A DNA stretch of 12,322 bases from CAYGHG01 sp964349515 (lineage in GTDB: Bacteria; Oederibacteriota; PGYV01; CAYGHG01), in assembly GCA_964349515.1 (NCBI GenBank), contig CAYGHG010000076.1, positions 1-12,322 on the forward strand, in the 5' to 3' direction. Below, in pieces: positions 5,786-11,502 of this stretch. The notes below the pieces were generated by a model. It ran no database searches and was not told where the DNA came from. It saw only the letters and a list, made by a program, of their open reading frames with translations. The position numbers were made by a program, and so were the translations under genes. Within the stretch, counting starts at the first letter, position 1; each line of letters opens with the position of its first letter.

Positions 5786-8769
5786 TTTTTAACCCCGCTC
5801 TCCGCGGCCGTAGGGGCAGGCGCAGGAGGGTTCATCAGCCTGTCCTGCTCTTCCAACAGCCCGGCTTTTTTAAGCGCGGCCTCAACATACTTTTTTGTCT
5901 TCGTGGAAGAGGCTATTTTTTTATATATTTTTATCGCGTCTTTTAATTTGCCCTGCTTTTCATATAGTTTTCCCGCCGCGTCAAGCGCGGTTATGGACCA
6001 CATCTCCTGCGCGGGGTATTTTTCAAACGTTCTCAGATATTCTTTGATGGCTCCCGCACTGTCGCCTTTTGCCTGCAGGCAGTCGGCAATCCAGAACTGG
6101 GCCTCAACAGCTTTTTTGCCGCCCAGGCTTTCGGCTTTTCTGAACGCCGCTACAGCCTCGTCATAGCGTTTTTCGTCCTGAAGCAGATAGCCCAGATTCA
6201 TTCTCGCCCGCTCAATCAAAGAGCCCTTGGGAAATTTTTCGTCGTATTTCACATACCACGTTTCGGCGTTTTTCACGTCGTCAAGCCGCTTGTAAGACAT
6301 CGCTATGTTAAAGTAAGCGTCCCCCTCATGCGTGTTGCCCGGGTATTTTTCCGTGAAAGCTCCGTAATTTTCTATGGCGCTTTTATAGTCATGCAGGCTG
6401 TAATAGGCATTTGCAGTCCTAAAGAGCGCCTTGTCGGCAAACTTGTTTTTTGGAAACTTTTCATTGAGCGCCCTGAAATTGCTTATCGCCTCCAGGTATT
6501 TTTTCAGTTTCAGGTTTGACAGTCCCATCCAGTAATAGGCATTGTCCGCAAGCTCGTGCGAGGGGTTTTTCTCTATGAATTTCAAAAACTCAGCAGCCGC
6601 AGTTTCAAACCTGCCGTTGTTGTAGTAATGCTCCGCCACCCTGTACAAAATCTCGGGGGTATAAGAACTACCGGGGAATTTTTCCAGAAACTGCCTGGAG
6701 AGCTCTATTGCCGCCTCGTTATTGCCGAGCTGATAGTAGGACCACTGCGTGCCGTAAAGAGCCTCAGGAACCCTGTAGTGCTGCGGAAAGCCCTCTACGA
6801 GCTGCTTATAATATGATATTGCCTTTTCATACTCTTTTTTATTGTAGTGGCTGTCCCCTGTTTTTAAAAGCGCCTCCTGATACATGTGCGTGGAGGGGTA
6901 ATTGTTCAGTATGATGGCGAATTCTTTTATGGCCCTGTCAAAATCATTTTTTCGAAAGTACGCCCATCCCGCCCTGTAGTAGGCTTCGGCTTTTTTGGCG
7001 CTGTCTTTTACCCTGCCGGCGTACTGCTGCCACATCCTGACGGATTCGTCAAACTCACCCTTTCTGTAGCGGCACCAGGCCGCGTAAAAAAGCGCGTCAT
7101 CCCTCAGTTCCTGAGGCACGCGCCCGTCATTCATTATGGAATTATATATGACAAGCGCCTCGTCAAATCTGTAGCCGCCATATTTTGCATTGGCCTCCAT
7201 AAAATAGGCCCTGCTCTTTAATGAATTCTCTTTTGCAAGCCCGCGGGCCCTGGAAAAATATGAAGCAGCCCCGTCGTAATTGTTCCTTTTATATTCAATC
7301 CAGCCCAGCCCGTACCTCGCCTCTGCCGCAAGATCGGCAAAACCGCCGTGGTTTCTTATTACCTCGTTGTACCTTGAAGATGCGGAGGCTGTGTCGCCTG
7401 TTTCAAAAGCATTGTCCCCGGCTTTAAGTATGCTTTTAATCCTGAATTCGCCGGGAGTGTTCTCGTCTTTTATTATTTCGTCAAAAAGCGCGGTGGAAGC
7501 CGCAAACTCTCCCTCTTTGTGCATGGACCAGGCTCTCATATACTTTGCGGTGACCGCATCCCTGCCCCCTTCTTTCTCTATCCCGGCAAAAGCCTCTTTG
7601 GCGCGGCCGTACCGGCCTGTCTTAAGGTATATATCCGCCGTCATAAATTTCGCCGCGCGGGTAAGCTCATCCACGTTGTAGCGCCTCATTAATTCCTCAA
7701 AATGTATCAGGCTGCCGTAGTAATCACCGGCATTGTAGTAGTGCTGGGCAATGGCATATTTTGAATACGCGGCAGGCACGGTCACGGGATGCTCTTTTAC
7801 CACATCCGCAAAAGTTGCAAGCGCGTCATCCCTGCGGCCTGCGGCTTCATAGCACAGCCCCTTTTTGTACAGGGACCATACCGCTATTATGTCGCCTTTG
7901 TAATCATCCGCTATTGACTCGTAGGACTTTGCGGCGTCAGTGTATTTTTCCTGCATATAGAGGTTCCACGCCTTAAAATACCTGACAAGCGAAACAAAGC
8001 CGCGCTCTTTTTCAGACGCCAAAAGCGCGTCTGATATTTTAACCGCCCTGTCATACTGCCCGAGCAGGTAGTACACGTTTGCCTTTCTGAATTCGGCGCG
8101 GCTGATTATCTTGCTTTCCGGAAATTCTTTCCCGACCCTTTCAAAATATTTCAGCGACTCTGCCGCGTCCTGCTTTACATTTTTTGCGCCGGGCGCGGAG
8201 GCCTTTTCATAAAATATCCTGCCGGTCAGGTAATAGACATAATCAAAATAGGCATAGTCCTGATAGGCCCCGAGTTTGTTTAAAACATCAAGCGCCTCTG
8301 CGTGCCTTTCAAGCAAAAACAGGTTCTCGGCTTTGAGCATCAGGGCGTCTTTTACCAGATAGCTTTCGGGGTGTTCTTTTAAAAGCTGCTCTATATGCGC
8401 GAGGCTTTCCTGGTATGAGCGCATCTGATAGGCACAGCCTGCTATTCTGTAGAATACCTCGGGCCTGTGCTTTAACCCCGCCCGCGGGTATTTGTCAAGT
8501 ATCTCGCGGTAACTCTTCATCGCTTTTGAGTAGAGCCCCATATTGTACTCTGCCTCGGCCGACATAAACTTGGTGTCGCCCGACAGGGCAGATTCGGGCA
8601 CAGAGGCCGAATAGGACTCAAAAAGGCTGCGGCTTAAGCGGAAGTTGTTGCCCCTGAAGAGTTCTTCTGCAAATGAGTATTCCGCAGGGTTTGAATAAAA
8701 ATCCTGGCCGCAAAGCGCGGATGTCAGAAGTACAATCTGTATGGCTGTAAATGCTATTATTTTTTTCAT
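5782..8769 (-). CDS. large exported TPR-repeat protein
   Basis: The 995-residue protein begins with a signal peptide (hydrophobic core about 5-19, cleavage near residue 21) followed by TPR-type helical repeats over almost its whole length. Repeated signatures are A..Y..G..Y...G.Y..A and F...YP at 34-37 residue spacing, including YYNNGRFETAAAEF, YYSLHDYKSAIENY and MSYKRLDDVKNAETWY. It ends in a Pro/Ala-rich tail. Periplasmic TPR proteins of this kind (BamD, CpoB and gliding-complex TPR proteins are examples) act as scaffolds. I take the ATG at 8767-8769 rather than the GTG three bases upstream, because GGAG then has 4 nt spacing. It overlaps the barrel gene as ATGA and heads the ExbBD-TonB train. 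The precise partner is unknown; the most economical reading is a scaffold for the barrel and TonB complex. Confidence 0.9.
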   Translation of the reverse strand: MKKIIAFTAIQIVLLTSALCGQDFYSNPAEYSFAEELFRGNNFRLSRSLFESYSASVPESALSGDTKFMSAEAEYNMGLYSKAMKSYREILDKYPRAGLKHRPEVFYRIAGCAYQMRSYQESLAHIEQLLKEHPESYLVKDALMLKAENLFLLERHAEALDVLNKLGAYQDYAYFDYVYYLTGRIFYEKASAPGAKNVKQDAAESLKYFERVGKEFPESKIISRAEFRKANVYYLLGQYDRAVKISDALLASEKERGFVSLVRYFKAWNLYMQEKYTDAAKSYESIADDYKGDIIAVWSLYKKGLCYEAAGRRDDALATFADVVKEHPVTVPAAYSKYAIAQHYYNAGDYYGSLIHFEELMRRYNVDELTRAAKFMTADIYLKTGRYGRAKEAFAGIEKEGGRDAVTAKYMRAWSMHKEGEFAASTALFDEIIKDENTPGEFRIKSILKAGDNAFETGDTASASSRYNEVIRNHGGFADLAAEARYGLGWIEYKRNNYDGAASYFSRARGLAKENSLKSRAYFMEANAKYGGYRFDEALVIYNSIMNDGRVPQELRDDALFYAAWCRYRKGEFDESVRMWQQYAGRVKDSAKKAEAYYRAGWAYFRKNDFDRAIKEFAIILNNYPSTHMYQEALLKTGDSHYNKKEYEKAISYYKQLVEGFPQHYRVPEALYGTQWSYYQLGNNEAAIELSRQFLEKFPGSSYTPEILYRVAEHYYNNGRFETAAAEFLKFIEKNPSHELADNAYYWMGLSNLKLKKYLEAISNFRALNEKFPKNKFADKALFRTANAYYSLHDYKSAIENYGAFTEKYPGNTHEGDAYFNIAMSYKRLDDVKNAETWYVKYDEKFPKGSLIERARMNLGYLLQDEKRYDEAVAAFRKAESLGGKKAVEAQFWIADCLQAKGDSAGAIKEYLRTFEKYPAQEMWSITALDAAGKLYEKQGKLKDAIKIYKKIASSTKTKKYVEAALKKAGLLEEQDRLMNPPAPAPTAAESGVKK

Positions 8770-8777
8770 CACTCTCC

Positions 8778-8820
8778 AAAAAAAAAAGCCCCTACCTTAA
8801 TAAAAAGATAGAGGCTTTTT
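8778..8820 (-). terminator. intrinsic terminator/attenuator abutting the TPR gene
   Basis: Read on the minus strand, AAAAAGCCTCTATCT (8820-8806) pairs with AGGTAGGGGCTTTTT (8797-8783) through a short loop, using two G-U wobbles, and ends in ten U residues (8787-8778). On the plus strand the same positions are A-C mismatches, so the signal is oriented for minus-strand transcription. It lies 10 bp past the LysM stop codon and ends one base before the GGAG ribosome site of the TPR gene, leaving no room for a promoter between them. Confidence 0.85.
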
Positions 8821-8830
8821 AAATCACGTC

Positions 8831-9535
8831 TCAGTATTTTATCGGAAGCTGTTTCCTCGGCGTGGTGTGCGGCTCATAAGGGGGCGTCTCTTTTGCTTTT
8901 CTGACGGCATCCTTTACTTCCTCACCAGTAAAATTCTTTCTGACCTGCAGGTTCTGCCTCGGATAAATAAGATCCGGGTCCTCTATTATGTTTTTATTTG
9001 CCCTAAATAAAAGGGGCCATTTAAAAGAATTGCTGTATATTGATTTTTTTCCCGCTATCTTCCACAGGCTGTCGCCTCTTACAACATTATATCTTGAAGT
9101 GCCGGCTGCCGGGGCAGCGGCCTTTTTTACCGTCTTTACAGCCTGCTTTACGGGCGCGGGCGGAGGAGCCATTTCTTCCTCATCATCAAAAGTAGGCGGT
9201 GCCAGGTCGTCGCTGTCTGCAAAAGCGTCTTCAAGCGGCGGCGGGGCAAGGTCGTCATCGTCAAAAGAAGGCGGCGCAGAGGCATCTTCTTCCATGGGAG
9301 GAGGCGGCATATCGCTGTCCAAGTCATCAAGCGGCGGCGGAGCGTCGTCTGTCCCGCCAAAATCATCAAGCGGAGGAGGCGCATCGTCTGTCCCGCCGAA
9401 ATCATCAGGCGGAGGAAGAAAATCATCTTCCATATCAGGAGGTGGAAGGTCAAAATCATCAAAGGAACCTATAAAAACGGGGCTTAAAACAAGCAAAAAG
9501 ACTGAAACAGAAAGGATTGCGAGTACTTTTTTCAT
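8831..9535 (-). CDS. exported LysM protein with acidic Pro/Asp repeats
   Basis: The 234-residue protein has a signal peptide (1-24), a highly acidic proline-rich region (25-127) built of PPPxDD-type units including two 13-residue DDFGGTDDAPPPL repeats, a basic Lys/Ala linker (128-145) and one LysM domain (148-199: YNVVRGDSLWKIAG through IYPRQNLQV), then a polar tail. LysM domains bind the glycan of peptidoglycan, so the product probably sits in the periplasm or envelope with the acidic stretch as an extended spacer. The start (9533-9535) has a good GGGAGG site. The gene follows tRNA-Gly by 18 bp with no promoter between, so both are probably on one transcript, and it precedes the TPR train across an attenuator-like hairpin. 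Substrate and partner are not shown by the sequence. Confidence 0.9.
   Translation of the reverse strand: MKKVLAILSVSVFLLVLSPVFIGSFDDFDLPPPDMEDDFLPPPDDFGGTDDAPPPLDDFGGTDDAPPPLDDLDSDMPPPPMEEDASAPPSFDDDDLAPPPLEDAFADSDDLAPPTFDDEEEMAPPPAPVKQAVKTVKKAAAPAAGTSRYNVVRGDSLWKIAGKKSIYSNSFKWPLLFRANKNIIEDPDLIYPRQNLQVRKNFTGEEVKDAVRKAKETPPYEPHTTPRKQLPIKY
9329..9406. repeat. 39-bp tandem repeat in the LysM gene
   Basis: Two adjacent 39-bp units (9329-9367 and 9368-9406) differ at only a few bases and encode the 13-residue DDFGGTDDAPPPL block twice. Related but looser PPP/DD units surround it on both sides, so the acidic spacer seems to have grown by in-frame duplication. Confidence 0.85.
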
Positions 9536-9553
9536 CTAAACCTCCCTATTTTA

Positions 9554-9628
9554 TGGAGCGGGAAACGGGGCTTGAACCCGCGACCTTCTCCTTGGCAAGG
9601 AGACGCTCTACCACTGAGCTATTCCCGC
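9554..9628 (-). tRNA. tRNA-Gly (anticodon GCC)
   Basis: The minus strand folds into a complete cloverleaf: acceptor GCGGGAA (9628-9622) with TTCCCGC (9564-9558), a D arm with AGTGGTAGA, anticodon stem TCTCC/GGAGA around the loop TTGCCAA with GCC at 9596-9594, and a T arm GCGGG-TTCAAGC-CCCGT closed by one G-U pair. The discriminator is U and the 3' CCA is genomically encoded (9556-9554). It reads GGC and GGU glycine codons. A full-consensus promoter lies just upstream. The LysM ribosome site begins only 8 nt after the CCA, so tRNA 3' processing should also create the 5' end of the LysM mRNA. Confidence 0.97.
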
Positions 9629-9650
9629 TCTTACAAAAAATTGTTAACGT

Positions 9651-9679
9651 ATTATATATTTACAATGTTTTTGTGTCAA
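9651..9679 (-). promoter_or_regulatory. sigma70 consensus promoter for tRNA-Gly and lysM
   Basis: On the minus strand TTGACA (9679-9674) and TATAAT (9656-9651) are both perfect and separated by exactly 17 bp. Transcription should start near 9644, about 16 nt before the tRNA 5' end. No other promoter is visible before the LysM gene, so this one probably drives it too, and by readthrough perhaps the TPR train. Confidence 0.92.
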
Positions 9680-9696
9680 CCAATAATTACAACAAT

Positions 9697-9720
9697 GAGG
9701 CTTGGAGGCTTGGAGGCTTG
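9697..9720. repeat. 8-bp tandem repeat, three copies
   Basis: GAGGCTTG occurs three times without interruption upstream of the tRNA promoter (the -35 element ends at 9679). It is non-coding and shows no dyad symmetry, so I read it as a simple repeat rather than an operator. Confidence 0.85.
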
Positions 9721-9736
9721 GTAACTGCCAATGCTG

Positions 9737-9756
9737 CAAACTGTAGACTCTAAACT
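9737..9756. repeat. single copy related to the right-edge 14-mer
   Basis: CAAACTGTAGACTCTAAACT matches the reverse complement of the right-edge array (TAAACTGTGGACTATAAACT) at 17 of 20 bases. This suggests one dispersed simple-repeat family with copies in both orientations, here just before the terminator at 9757. Confidence 0.55.
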
Positions 9757-9791
9757 AAAAAAATCCGGGTTTTCAGTCCCCGGATTTTTTT
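9757..9791 (-). terminator. strong intrinsic terminator (bidirectional)
   Basis: AAAAAAATCCGGG (9757-9769) and CCCGGATTTTTTT (9779-9791) form a perfect 13-bp stem with a 9-nt loop. A7 and T7 tracts flank the GC-rich core, so it can act on either strand. It ends the candidate small RNA and would also stop readthrough from the STAS/barrel unit before the tRNA promoter. No plus-strand gene reads toward it. Confidence 0.93.
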
Positions 9792-9889
9792 AGCGGCAGG
9801 GTGATAAAAGGGGGGTTGGGAGGGTTGACTCTTATCAGTGGCCCTGCCGCTTATCTTTGCTCCGCCTCACTCCTGTATATCACCTTTTC
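9757..9889 (-). ncRNA. candidate orphan structured small RNA
   Basis: A strong extended -10 promoter (9896-9923) should start transcription near 9889, and a strong terminator ends it at 9757, giving about 133 nt with no credible ORF. The RNA has a 16-bp interrupted stem: AGCGGCAGGG/CCCTGCCGCT (9792-9801 with 9842-9851) and TGATAA/TTATCA (9802-9807 with 9832-9837), with a 4-nt bulge at 9838-9841 and a 24-nt loop. The loop carries a C-rich run, CCCTCCCAACCCCCC in RNA sense (9824-9810), complementary to GGGAGG-type ribosome sites. The 5' end also contains GGTGATA, which could pair with TATCACC (9806-9800) and compete with the stem. It does not match SRP RNA, 6S, tmRNA, RNase P or riboswitch motifs I know. 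No gene follows that it could lead, because tRNA-Gly has its own promoter. A trans-acting regulatory RNA is the best guess; expression is unproven. Confidence 0.6.
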
Positions 9890-9895
9890 AGTAAT

Positions 9896-9923
9896 ATTAT
9901 AGCATACAAGTGAATAAAGTCAA
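9896..9923 (-). promoter_or_regulatory. extended -10 sigma70 promoter for the small RNA
   Basis: Minus strand: TTGACT (9923-9918), a 16-bp spacer, then TGC-TATAAT with a perfect -10 (9901-9896) and the extended -10 TG. The start is expected near 9889. No protein gene follows before the terminator at 9757, which is why I infer a small RNA. Confidence 0.82.
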
Positions 9924-9927
9924 GTTT

Positions 9928-10007
9928 ATAAGACAAAAGACAGAAGACAGAAGTTATAAACAAAAACGGTTCTTGTCTATCACTTCTGTCTTCTGTCTTT
10001 ATCTTAT
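9928..10007. repeat. long inverted repeat of CT-rich dispersed element
   Basis: AAAGACAGAAGACAGAAGT (9936-9954) is the exact reverse complement of 9982-10000, and with a one-base bulge and one mismatch the arms extend to about 26 bp (9928-9954 and 9982-10007) around a 27-nt loop. The right arm shares CTTCTGTCTTCTGTCT with the 186-bp units at the left edge and, more loosely, with 861-876. It lies 23 bp past the stop of the barrel gene (10031-10771), so its RNA hairpin could protect that 3' end. It has no U-tract. Confidence 0.88.
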
Positions 10008-10030
10008 ATTTTCTTATGCCTTAACTTCAA

Positions 10031-10771
10031 CTAATATTCCTGAAACCCCAGCATTAACCCAAACTGCAGGTAAAGCCCCGAGTAGTTCAAATCTGTCTCA
10101 TATCTGTCGCTTATCCCTGCGGGTTTTAAATTACCCTGATAAACGGTATTCACTGTTTTACCCGCGCATATTTTGTAGCCCGCCTTTAGCGTTACTCCGA
10201 AAGAGTTCGCAAACCAGTAGTCTGCGCCCGCTTCCACAGAGCCGCCCCAGAAACTCCCCTGCGCCCTTATCTTTCCGTTTGCCACAGAGCCGTAAGCCAC
10301 TGTCAGGTCAGCCTCTGTTGAAGCTGTAAACCACATTCCAAAATCAGCTCCCGCGTAAAACACCGCCTCACCGGGAGCGAATACGTTTTCACCGAAATAC
10401 TTTCTCACCCCGAGCCCCAGATAATGCACCCCCCAGTCTTCTTTTGCGGAGTAGGTGTTTCCCGTGGCGTCAGCGTCAAAAACCCTCACGATAGAATCAG
10501 AATAGGGGTTTATGTGGTCTTTTTTGATATATAAGGAATACATCTCCCCGTCAAAAGAACCCGCGAGCACCCCGTTAAAAGCAAGCGAAAAAGAGGCTGC
10601 GGTAAGCCCGGGGTCAGAGGGTATGTCATATGACATTATCCTGTTTTTTGTAAAAAATGAAAACTGCGGAAGCGCCTCGGCATAGCTTTTGACAAGAAGA
10701 AACTCAGCGCCGGCAATTACCGGCAGCCACAGCAAAAGAAACGCAAGAAAAGCCCCTCTTAAACCTTTCAT
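10031..10771 (-). CDS. exported small beta-barrel-like protein, unrecognised
   Basis: I do not recognise the family. The 246-residue product has a signal peptide (about 1-22, ending AGA before EF). The mature part, rich in Gly and aromatics, alternates short amphipathic strands: SFSLAFNGVLAGSF, HYLGLGVRKYF, AVFYAGADFGMWF, FWGGSVEAGADYWF, FGVTLKAGYKI and a final LYLQFGLMLGF. This looks like an 8- to 10-strand outer-membrane barrel of OmpW/OmpA-transmembrane size, although it ends in Tyr (FQEY) rather than the usual Phe. The gene starts 3 bp after the STAS stop with a poor ribosome site, so translational coupling is likely. It is probably the last gene of the unit starting at 11437, with the inverted repeat at 9928-10007 just downstream. 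Confidence 0.8.
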   Translation of the reverse strand: MKGLRGAFLAFLLLWLPVIAGAEFLLVKSYAEALPQFSFFTKNRIMSYDIPSDPGLTAASFSLAFNGVLAGSFDGEMYSLYIKKDHINPYSDSIVRVFDADATGNTYSAKEDWGVHYLGLGVRKYFGENVFAPGEAVFYAGADFGMWFTASTEADLTVAYGSVANGKIRAQGSFWGGSVEAGADYWFANSFGVTLKAGYKICAGKTVNTVYQGNLKPAGISDRYETDLNYSGLYLQFGLMLGFQEY

Positions 10772-10774
10772 TAT

Positions 10775-11116
10775 TCAGAAGGCTCGAATCGCGCTGTCAA
10801 CGCTGACATGGTACTCAAGAATGTTCGCAAAATCAAGAAGCTCAAAAATCTCGCGCACCTCGGGCCTCATGTTGGAAAACTTTATGTCACCCTTGTTTTT
10901 CCTCAGTTCCTGCACATAACTGATAAAAATACCCCACCCTGCCGAGCTTACATAATCCACGCCGTGCAGGTCAATTATTATCCTGTAACTTTTTGCTTTA
11001 ACGAGGGCCGTCAGCTCTTTTTCAAGCGCGGACGAATTGTCCGAGTCAATGAACCCCGTGACTTTTACCACCGATACATTTCCCTTTTTCTCTGTTGATA
11101 CCGTCACACCTGCCAT
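10775..11116 (-). CDS. STAS-domain anti-sigma factor antagonist-like protein
   Basis: The 113-residue protein is a single STAS domain of the SpoIIAA/RsbV type: strand VSVVKVTGFIDSDN (14-27), helix SALEKELTALVKAK (29-42), RIIIDLHGVDYVSSAGWGIF (45-64) and a C-terminal helix (86-97). S57-S58 lie where SpoIIAA carries its phosphorylated serine, so phospho-control by a HPK/RsbW-type kinase is possible. In such switches the unphosphorylated form binds the kinase and frees its partner. No kinase, phosphatase or sigma gene is in this window, so the partner must be elsewhere. It follows the MORN-like gene by 24 bp, with a GGAGGG ribosome site, and precedes the barrel gene by 3 bp. An envelope-linked signalling output is possible but not shown. 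Confidence 0.93.
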   Translation of the reverse strand: MAGVTVSTEKKGNVSVVKVTGFIDSDNSSALEKELTALVKAKSYRIIIDLHGVDYVSSAGWGIFISYVQELRKNKGDIKFSNMRPEVREIFELLDFANILEYHVSVDSAIRAF

Positions 11117-11140
11117 AACTGCCCTCCGTTTTTATGCGGA

Positions 11141-11437
11141 CTACTCTTCGTCGTCGTAGAGCGTCCTCTCCAGTATTTCCCCGCGGTTAAATATCTCAAC
11201 GCTCTCAACCCTGGAGCGCCGGTCATACATGGTCCACACGCCCTGCCTCATACCGTCTTCAAACCTGCCCTCAGTGCGCGTTTTCTTTTTTTCTTCGTCG
11301 TAAAACTCCCTGTATGCCCCGTGCATTACGCCGTTTTCAAAACGCGCCTGTATGAATAAATTACTGCGCGGGTCAAAGGTCTCGTGAATCCCGTTCAATG
11401 TGTAAAAAAGCCCCTCTGCCTTTTTTGCCTCTTTCAT
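11141..11437 (-). CDS. small MORN-variant repeat protein
   Basis: The 98-residue protein holds two clear MORN-variant units, ARFENGVMHGAYREFYD (31-47) and GRFEDGMRQGVWTMYD (57-72), and a weaker third, VEIFNRGEILERTLYD (80-95). Each follows the F.nG..hG.w..y.. pattern. No signal peptide or membrane helix is visible, so it is probably cytoplasmic. MORN-type repeats form small beta-hairpin arrays that bind proteins or lipids; no enzymatic role is implied. It has an AAGGAGGAG ribosome site and its own promoter (11474-11502), and is the first gene of the unit with STAS and the barrel. It could be a partner of the STAS protein, but only proximity supports that. Confidence 0.78.
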   Translation of the reverse strand: MKEAKKAEGLFYTLNGIHETFDPRSNLFIQARFENGVMHGAYREFYDEEKKKTRTEGRFEDGMRQGVWTMYDRRSRVESVEIFNRGEILERTLYDDEE

Positions 11438-11473
11438 ATTTCTCCTCCTTGCAGTATTGTGACATCAGAATAA

Positions 11474-11502
11474 ATTATATCAGCATATTATCCGATTTTC
11501 AA
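11474..11502 (-). promoter_or_regulatory. extended -10 sigma70 promoter for the MORN-STAS-barrel unit
   Basis: Minus strand: TTGAAA (11502-11497), a 17-bp spacer, then TGA-TATAAT with a perfect -10 (11479-11474) and the extended TG. The -35 lies inside the last codons of the PPC gene. The start is expected near 11467, about 30 nt before the MORN ATG. Confidence 0.82.

Noticed and set aside
8705..8715. Lipobox in the TPR protein (Cys21)
   Set aside because: The residues before Cys are S-A-L, and Leu at -1 is not tolerated by lipoprotein signal peptidase, so ordinary signal peptidase I cleavage is more likely.
8770..8772. GTG start for the TPR gene
   Set aside because: The GGAG ribosome site would lie only 1 nt from GTG, whereas the next codon, ATG (8767-8769), has normal spacing and begins a standard signal peptide.
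9517..9753. Plus-strand ORF containing ERETGLEPATF
   Set aside because: This is the antisense of tRNA-Gly. The ETGLEPATFSLA-type peptide is a well-known false protein from reading tRNA genes backwards.
9810..9824. G-quadruplex on the plus strand
   Set aside because: The G6-TT-G3-A-G3 run has no loop within the first six Gs, so a stable three-tetrad fold is not supported; I treat it as the complement of the C-rich RNA loop.
9820..9870. Tiny GTG-started ORF (about 11 codons) inside the candidate RNA
   Set aside because: The AGGAG overlaps the GTG, so spacing is impossible, and the codons lie in the structured stem.
9757..9889. 6S, SRP or riboswitch RNA
   Set aside because: It lacks the SRP GGAAGG-type apical loop and the long 6S duplex with central bubble, and has no downstream gene lacking its own promoter for a riboswitch to control.
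9910..10329. Plus-strand ORF crossing the inverted repeat
   Set aside because: It covers intergenic repeats and the antisense of the barrel gene, with no ribosome site, domain or codon pattern of a real protein.
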